Positions 60,477 through 64,000 of a DNA stretch of 64,000 nt are shown piece after piece; position 1 is the first letter of the stretch, and every line of letters begins with the position of its first letter. The stretch is taken from contig NC_083386.1 in NCBI RefSeq assembly GCF_031755915.1, forward strand, positions 14,592,501-14,656,500. Direction: 5' to 3'. Origin of the DNA: Ziziphus jujuba (taxonomy: Eukaryota; Streptophyta; Magnoliopsida; Rosales; Rhamnaceae). The notes below the pieces were generated by a model. It saw only the letters and a program-made list of their open reading frames with translations. It was not told the DNA's origin and did no database searches. The position numbers and the translations under genes are program-made.

Positions 60477-63346
60477 TTTTCATTTCAGGACTGTAGTTGC
60501 GCTTCTTGCTTAAAAATGCAAAAAGACTTTGTTTGAGTAGCCTGTTGGCTATTGACCAACAAAAAGAATGAGAGAAAAGAACTTTTTTTGTGCATCAAGG
60601 CAAGACGAATCTCTTTTTCTTTCTATACGAAATTTTGGAAGAGTCTAGTTGATAGGATTCACTCACAGGAAGAATTCAAGTGAAATTGTTTTTGAGTTCA
60701 AAGAAGATGCCTCCGGGTCACTTCTTTGGTTTCAAAATCAGTTGATGAACAAGAAGAATCTATTGCCTCCACTTCAAGACATTACAAAGAAGCTAGTCGC
60801 TAGTTCAAATAGGCATTCCCCAACCGGCAATCATATGTTGAGTAGGAGCTCGTTCATCAACCTGTGAACAGAAAGACCAAAAAAATTCATAAACTGTACA
60901 AGAGCAAGCCAAAAACTTGACCTCTCTATCTATTCCTTTAAACAGAAAGGCAAAACTACTGGTTTTTTCTTATCAGTTGAGGCTTGTTCGTTTGGACTGC
61001 CAAACTAGATGGTAGCGTGATCGAAGCCCAGATTGCGTGATTGTTCGAATGGGGTATCGTGACGTGGATAGATCCGTTCAACCATCCATGTTTTCCGACC
61101 GATGTCCACTTTGGTGAGAGGTATGGCTTGCCAAGGTTGGGGGGCATTCAACTCAAGGAATTATGTATGTGAACATGAGAGTCTTGATTCAGCCTTATAC
61201 GGAGAGGACTATTATCCCTGGTTAGTCTGCTAAGTCTGCTCCGGAGGAACTACTCGATACAACAGACGCATTCCCATCTAAACCAAGAGATTCCTTTTCT
61301 CCTAAAGTGTCCCATAACCACATTTCTCGAAGATGCATCCCTAGCCAAAGATGCAGAAAGAGATATCGATTTTCCATCGGCGGAATCCAACCGTTAATAA
61401 GGAATATTGAATAAAAGCACCCCAATCCCTATATTAATCAGCGGACGCCTAACCAACGGATCCCGTTTCTCTCAAACCAACATATCCTACTCTTTCTCAC
61501 GAATCTTAAGCCAATAGAATAGGGCTTTTTCTTGGCTTAGCTTGGTGAACATGTTGAATTAGGTCCGTTCATCCCTAAAGAAGAAGTCTAATGGGCAGAG
61601 GGCTCAGCTCAGCTTGCGTACTTCGGTGATCTCGGGCAAGGTCTGGTCGAGGGGGTCAAACACATGCATGGTCAACAAGCGTGGTCATAAGCAAAGCTTA
61701 GTCCATGTTTTCGTAGCCATCAATATATGGAATAAGCTAGTCAGTCAGGTGGAGGACAGGTGGCTCGTTGCTCATGGTGATCGCTTGGCTCACTCATAGT
61801 TTATTCGGAGTTCGAATTTTTTAGATTTCGAGCTAGCTCCCAATCATGCATTCCCAGATAAAGATGAATTCAGTCTTTTTCTAGTTTGCAAGAAAAAGTT
61901 CTGCCCAATCTTTTGCTAGTATGTAAGCACCCGACCTCTCCAGTGATTCTAATCAGATGAAGCTTTGATCAGCAGAACTGGCATCTATCTTCCGGATCGG
62001 TAGTAGTGTGAGGGTCGATCTATGAGACCTTAGAAGATGATCGCCCAGAGAGTTTCTTTCATCGAATTCACCTCTCTCACACCCAATCTTTACATCAGTG
62101 GACGGTGTAGACATGATTTGACGAAAGGATCGAGATTTGGAAGAAAGGGAATAAACAGAATCCACAGAGTCGACTGATGCCTCTATACTATTGAGAGAAA
62201 GATCAGATTGGATCGAAACCGGCCTGTGGGTCCTACTTACTTCAGGCTTATCTCCTCCAGGATGCAAGGGATTGCTGCTTCCACTGCTATCTCCACTTGG
62301 TCAAATGCATCCACCTCTGTCTCTATCTCCACTGCTGGATTGAAAGAAGAGATTGCAGAGTGAAGTAAAAGGTAGCCGGCTGCTACTAATAAGAACCTAA
62401 TAGAAGATCCATCTGGATCTTCTACTTTATATACTTTCCGATCAACTGCTATTGGTGCTTGCTCTACTGCTAATCATCTATCATGATTAAGATCGGTTAG
62501 TGGAAGAATGCTCTGTGGCACTTTCAGAATAAAGTAAGGTATTAGGGAGGAATTGGACAAAGCAAATGCCTTTTTGTTTACATGGGATTGATGCCCGAAA
62601 GAAAGAAAGGATTGTAGAAAAGATTGGCTAGCAAGCAAGGCACGAAGCGAATGGATTGAATCCACTAGTGGGACATGCCCATAACAATAGAGCTAGTAAG
62701 GCAAGCAAGGGTCCAAAGGAGAATGGGCTCTTATGGAATGCCTGATTTCACATGATTTGTAATGAAAAGCCTTTTCGCGTGCAGAGTGGATTAGCAATCA
62801 CTTCTCTGCTCACTCTTGTCTACGATTTCCGGGTTTGAAGGACCGATGGAGCGGTAAGAAGACTAGCTTTCCATCTTGCCATTCCATTCTTTATGCCGAG
62901 AAGCGTCTGTTCACAAATCCTCTCTTTGCTATAGTTAACCCCTCCTATATCAGCTGTTGAGAATCCTCTTCCTCAGTATAACAATAAATAAGGAAGCCGT
63001 TAGACTGATCTTTCCCCCTCTTGCAAAAGATTGGCTTTATAGAATCGGATGGCAAAGCTAAAAGAGAAAGACTAACTACACTCTCCATACTTTCTTTTAT
63101 ATTATATACGCTATTTGCAGTGAAGTGCCTTATGCCAAAAATTGTCTTGCACATAATCGTCTTCGTCCCATGCTGCTTCATGGAATGCCTTCTAGAATGA
63201 GAGTGAAGAAAGAAGGAATGTTGTTAAACATTCAACCAACTATCTTTTTGAAGCAGCTGGTTCACAGTGCCCATTCTATATAATTTATTTAGTATGATAT
63301 GATAACTACATTTTTCAAAGCCCTTTAACTAAAATTAGTAAAGAAG

Positions 63347-63691
63347 GTGATCTACTCCTTCGTTTTCATGATGCTTTCGCACATGGATCCAGTGCCTCTT
63401 TTTATAGGAGACAGTGGACTCGGTGTCGGCTTTTTGGGACGACCACTTCTCGATCTAAATCTCCCTTCGGCTGATGCTAATCCGACTCCATGCGGGCCAG
63501 CCAAGCCCAGCATTTCGAACCCCAGAAAAGGAGCAGCTTCGAAAGCAAATAAACAAGGCTACGAAAGTTTTGTCATCGGTATTGCAAAGGGGGGCTTCTA
63601 CAGCTATGCAAGAAGGAGAGATTACTTTTATTATCTCAACGCCGAGGTGCAGAAGGAGTTTTTTATCAGGAAGCCGATGAGGATTACATAG
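63347..63691 (+). CDS. unidentified ORF in mitochondrial-like DNA
   Basis: A 114-residue frame has a Gly/Leu-rich start (GDSGLGVGFLGRPLLDLNLP) and a basic Ser/Lys middle. No family is recognised. It overlaps other frames of similar length on both strands, so it may be chance. Confidence 0.15.
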   Translation: MIYSFVFMMLSHMDPVPLFIGDSGLGVGFLGRPLLDLNLPSADANPTPCGPAKPSISNPRKGAASKANKQGYESFVIGIAKGGFYSYARRRDYFYYLNAEVQKEFFIRKPMRIT

Positions 63692-64000
63692 CTTCGGCAA
63701 TGGCAATGGAGAAGATCGTCCGCTATGCTTATCTTCTGTTAGTTCAACAGCTTAGCTTCTTACTAGCAACTCGGTCAGATAGGAATGCCCATTACAAACT
63801 ACCTAGGGAAGAGATTCTATTAGTTAGGTTAACTCATTAATAATGTCTATAGGTTTAAGAATTCCTTGAGAGCTAAAAGGGAAGGCCCCCCGCTTAGAGT
63901 TATAAAAGAAGGAGAGTGCGGCTACCCTTACTCGAGACCCCACCTAGAACCAACTAGGTGATCTCCGTCGATGCGCTATAAGAAAAGAGCCGTAGAAGGA

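Larger units (their letters stand above)
59650..64000. other. probable nuclear mitochondrial DNA insertion (NUMT)
   Basis: Composition changes sharply: A/T runs disappear and G/C rises. The text is a patchwork of purine- and pyrimidine-rich stretches such as AAGCAAGGCACGAAGCGAA, typical of plant mitochondrial intergenic DNA. A direct repeat with GTTGACCAACA then AAAGAATG lies at about 59655-59690 and 60552-60580. Short ORFs occur on both strands, and none matches a known mitochondrial gene with confidence. The insertion runs off the window end. Being a nuclear insertion rather than an assembly join is inference. Confidence 0.6.

Noticed and set aside
1..64000. CRISPR arrays, bacterial operons, riboswitches or phage genes
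   Set aside because: No regular spacer arrays were seen, and the genes have spliceosomal introns. The repeats are microsatellites, minisatellites and transposable elements.

Overview
This window is nuclear DNA from a flowering plant, most likely a eudicot. The evidence is an AT-rich background with TA, CT and TG microsatellites, genes with plant-type introns, Ty1/copia and Ty3/gypsy retroelement remains, hairpin MITEs, and inserted pieces that look like plastid and mitochondrial DNA. I cannot name the species.

Layout. 1-8.4 kb is repeat-rich and gene-poor, with a degenerate tandem repeat at 110-310 and a hairpin MITE at 6128-6292. 9.0-9.8 kb (perhaps to 11 kb) is a broken DUF1985-type gene of the kind carried by mobile elements. 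15.0-17.5 kb is an intact EF-1alpha gene with a leader intron and one coding intron. 18.5-21.2 kb is a two-exon TMEM70-like mitochondrial protein gene on the minus strand. A tRNA-Pro(AGG) gene lies 153 bp from its start codon on the other strand.

21.8-42.7 kb is the most informative part: a tandem array of a plant-specific gene family of unknown function. Gene A (21855-22598) is intact, B (25980-26689) carries one frameshift, C (30603-31254) is a multiply broken pseudogene, B' (31307-31964) is a copy whose coding body is deleted, and D (42048-42716) is intact. The flanks show that a two-gene unit [B-C] was tandemly duplicated to give [B'-D], with a breakpoint in a TA repeat. The second unit was then split by a probable old LTR element (31970-40202), into which a minus-strand Ty1/copia element (33642-39380, 5-bp target duplication TTGCA) inserted.

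42.7-52.7 kb holds a 3.4-kb solo LTR with a 5-bp target duplication (44151-47574), an inverted pair of dispersed repeats, a plastid fragment with the 3' exon of trnV-UAC, and a gypsy-like fragment. 52.8-58.4 kb is an eight-coding-exon GTE-type bromodomain/NET gene that uses a GC-AG intron. From about 59.65 kb to the window end the composition changes (less AT-rich, dense short ORFs, short direct repeats), as in plant mitochondrial DNA; I read it as a nuclear mitochondrial insertion more than 4.3 kb long.

The intact genes (EF-1alpha, TMEM70-like, tRNA-Pro, GTE, A and D) are unrelated housekeeping or regulatory loci and do not form a pathway. I found no new biochemical system. The noteworthy structures are the decaying tandem array with its nested elements and the organelle-derived insertions.
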